From CAYYGL01 sp964471235 (GTDB lineage: Bacteria > Calditrichota > Calditrichia > RBG-13-44-9 > J075): a stretch of 7,988 nt of DNA. The position numbers were made by a program, and so were the translations under genes. The notes beneath the pieces are model-generated. The model had not been told where the DNA came from and did not search any database. It worked only from the letters and a program-made list of their open reading frames with translations. Positions 6,319 to 7,988 of this stretch are shown one piece after another. Position 1 is the stretch's first letter. Every line of letters starts with the position of its first letter. Location of the stretch: the NCBI GenBank assembly GCA_964471235.1, contig CAYYGL010000212.1, positions 1 through 7,988 of the forward strand, in the 5' to 3' direction.

Positions 6319-6345
6319 CCGGGACAGGAGAATCCCGTTTCCCGG
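6319..6345 (+). other. Alternative stem-loops upstream of the HD hydrolase gene
   Basis: CCGGGA (6319-6324) can pair either with TCCCG (6333-6337, 8-nt loop) or with TCCCGG (6340-6345, 15-nt loop), giving two mutually exclusive hairpins 25-60 nt before the ATG at 6380. If transcription starts upstream, they would lie in the leader. No known riboswitch architecture is recognised, and short GC stems of this size may be accidental. Confidence 0.2.
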
Positions 6346-6379
6346 GCAAAGTTAAAGAAACTAAAAAAACGGAGGTTCC

Positions 6380-6802
6380 ATGACAAGCATCGAAAAAGCC
6401 CTCAAAATAGCCCTGGATGCCCACAAAGGGCAATTAGATAAAGCCGGGAAGCCGTATATCCTCCATCCATTGCGCATTATGGCAAAGATGCCTACCGAGG
6501 AGTTGATGATTATTGCCCTGCTGCATGATGTGGTGGAGGATTCTGCCTACACATTGGAAGATTTACGCCGGAAGGGATTTTCGGAACGGATAGTTGATGC
6601 GGTAGATTACCTTACCAGACGGGATGGAGAGGCGTATGATGCCTATATCTTGCGAGCCAAACAAAACCCGCTGGCAATCCCGGTAAAGTTAGCGGATTTG
6701 GAGGATAACATGGATATTCGGCGGTTAGATCAGGTAAGAGAACAAGATATAGGTCGATTTCAAAAGTATCTGCAGGCATATCATATTTTAACTGAGTGGT
6801 AA
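6380..6802 (+). CDS. Stand-alone SpoT/MESH1-like HD-domain hydrolase
   Basis: The product is 140 aa, consisting of one HD domain. Metal and substrate motifs of the RelA/SpoT hydrolase type are in order: GKPYILHPLRI with His29, LLHDVVEDS with His49-Asp50 and Glu53-Asp54, and KLADLEDNM with Asp106 and Asp109-Asn110. By family knowledge such domains bind Mn2+ and remove the 3'-diphosphate from (p)ppGpp; short stand-alone versions are often annotated 'GTP pyrophosphokinase', but there is no synthetase domain here, so that label would be wrong. Whether this one acts on (p)ppGpp or another nucleotide is unknown. GGAGG (6371-6375) lies 4 nt before the ATG. It is divergent from the peptidase and convergent with the hydrolase, so it stands as a single transcription unit; no clear promoter was found. 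Confidence 0.85.
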   Translation: MTSIEKALKIALDAHKGQLDKAGKPYILHPLRIMAKMPTEELMIIALLHDVVEDSAYTLEDLRRKGFSERIVDAVDYLTRRDGEAYDAYILRAKQNPLAIPVKLADLEDNMDIRRLDQVREQDIGRFQKYLQAYHILTEW

Positions 6803-6833
6803 AAATTCACGCTATTTGTCTCCCCCTTATGCC

Positions 6834-6847
6834 GGATTTGCAAATCC
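6834..6847. repeat. 14-bp palindrome between convergent genes
   Basis: GGATTTGCAAATCC is a perfect palindrome in the 84-nt gap between the ends of the HD hydrolase and the alpha/beta hydrolase. With no loop it is a poor RNA hairpin, and no T-run follows on either strand. It could be part of a bidirectional transcription end or a protein site. Confidence 0.3.
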
Positions 6848-6886
6848 CATTTCCGACTTGTTGTATCTCACCATAACCGCGGCATT

Positions 6887-7883
6887 TCAAACACATAAAT
6901 TTTTCAGAAACTCCGTTATCACCGGCACAAATTTGTCCGGTTTTTCCCGCGGCGGCAGGTGTCCGCAATTCGGTATCACCACCAGGGTGCTATGTGACAT
7001 CTGTTGATGTGCCCGTCGAGCGACCCTCAGGGGGATCAGGCGATCCTTTTCTCCATGAATGAGCAGGGTGGGAATTTCCAGCCTGGGAAGCAGGGGGGAG
7101 AAGTCACTCCGGTAACCATGGGGGGTAATCTCCGCCTGCTGGAAAGCCAGCCAGGCAGGGTGCTGTGCTTTTTGCCGGAGTACTTCCCAGGCATCATCAG
7201 TTAACTCCCGTAGTAACTGACGGGAAGGACGATATACCAATCCATGCAATCCCCACCTGACCAGGGTACGGGAATGTAGCAGCAGCCATCGAACAAAAAA
7301 ATTGAACAGGGGTAAACGGGAGAGAATGTAAGTGAATCTGCCCCCGGGCATTTTCCCGGTTAACCCGTAACTGTCCACCAGCACCAGCCGTTCAACCAGG
7401 TGAGAATATGCCAGGGCAACCCCTAACGCAATACCGCCGCCCATCGAAATGCCCACCAGACTTGCCCGCTGAATCCCAAGGGATTTGAGAAATTTCGGTA
7501 TGAAGTGGATATGGTATAAGAATGGATTTTCCGTAAAATCGGTTGTTGTGAGGGAATTATTTTTCGGCATTAAATACTGTCGGGTTACCCGGGCAGCTTC
7601 TCCGGTTAATTTACAGGATGGCGGCGATCCACTGTTACCATATCCCGGCAAATCCGGGGCTATCANNNNNNNNNNTAAAATGCTGGACAAGCGCCGGCAA
7701 AGTGTGTTTCCAGGAAAAGAGCGCATGGTCGCTGCCGCCGCCGTGGATAAACACCAACGTCTGCCCACCCATACCGCCTTCCCAAAAATAGGTTTTGATA
7801 CCGGAAACCATTAACCAGTTTTCGGTGAGAAATTTTGTCACCTCTAAAAAAGAACTGATGGGGTAATTGTTTGGCTTTGGCAT
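6887..7883 (-). CDS. Alpha/beta-hydrolase fold protein, interrupted by an assembly gap
   Basis: Two minus-strand frames flank the 10-N gap and join into one protein of about 329 aa. The part before the gap (69 aa) has the oxyanion-hole motif FIHGGGSDHA (HGGG at 47-50). The part after it continues IAPDLPGYGNSG, then the nucleophile elbow GISMGG (Ser codon 7445-7447), a helical cap (about 7400-7120), the acid in LIHGEKDRLIP (Asp codon 7043-7045) and the histidine in NCGHLPP (6959-6961). The triad is complete, so an esterase/lipase/C-C hydrolase-like enzyme is expected; substrate unknown. It has no signal peptide, hence probably cytoplasmic. The frames disagree only because the gap length is a placeholder: with 3 missing bases the text reads HF-x-V-IAPDLPG, as in the family. 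The start at 7883 has no strong ribosome site; ATG at 7811 is an alternative. The 105 nt upstream show nothing definite. Confidence 0.85.
7666..7675. other. Assembly gap (10 N)
   Basis: Ten unknown bases interrupt the hydrolase gene between the HGGG strand region and the DLPGYG motif. The round number suggests a scaffold placeholder. The partial codons on both sides (Axx and xTG on the minus strand) and the conserved family text imply a true gap that is a multiple of three, most likely 3 nt. Confidence 0.95.
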
Positions 7884-7988
7884 TAAATGAACTCGAGAGG
7901 AAAGAGGCTATTTCTCGACATCAACTATCTTAATCCCCTAAAAATGCAACAAGTATTATTTAGCAAAAAAACAATATTAGCAGAGGTC

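Noticed and set aside
6108..6386. Minus-strand open frame of 92 codons across the peptidase start and the divergent intergenic region
   Set aside because: It overlaps the real signal-peptide region in another frame and has no domain-like content.
7944..7988. Plus-strand start MQQVLFSKKTILAEV open to the window edge, possibly a divergent gene
   Set aside because: Only 15 codons are visible and no ribosome site precedes the ATG; an open run this short is uninformative, though more sequence could show it to be real.

Overview
The window looks like a chromosomal segment from an uncultured member of the FCB superphylum, most likely a Calditrichaeota/KSB1/Ignavibacteria-type lineage. This is inferred from protein style and not from a marker gene. 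The clues are a secreted protease ending in the 'QNFPNPFNPETVISYQL' C-terminal sorting domain, signal peptides ending in 'LFAQ', an ECF sigma/anti-sigma pair with dedicated envelope proteins, and a DUF3782-type protein with KETDRKF heptads. A run of 10 N at 7666-7675 shows it comes from a draft (scaffolded) assembly.

Layout. At the left edge (1-292, minus) is the N-terminal part of a DUF3782-like coiled-coil protein. Next comes a compact minus-strand operon running from 4004 down to 388: ECF sigma factor, zinc-binding membrane anti-sigma factor (11-nt overlap), a secreted protein with an internal duplication (4-nt ATGA overlap), and a secreted/outer-membrane beta-barrel protein (68-nt gap). 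Upstream of it, 4005-4486 is non-coding. It holds two short palindromes near the sigma gene and a 184-bp element with long imperfect terminal inverted repeats (4268-4451), resembling a MITE or fold-back repeat. Then come a secreted M14 zinc carboxypeptidase (4487-6205, minus), a divergent stand-alone SpoT/MESH1-like HD hydrolase (6380-6802, plus), and a convergent alpha/beta hydrolase (6887-7883, minus) broken only by the assembly gap.

How the genes work together. The four-gene operon is the most interesting unit. The anti-sigma factor would hold the sigma factor at the inner membrane, and the two exported proteins are candidates for the sensed or regulated envelope component. The first three of these genes are visibly more AT-rich than the peptidase and hydrolase genes. 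The other genes look like ordinary accessory or housekeeping functions (extracellular proteolysis, alarmone-type hydrolase, esterase-like hydrolase) with no evident functional link to the operon. No RNA genes, CRISPR array, complete transposase or origin was seen.
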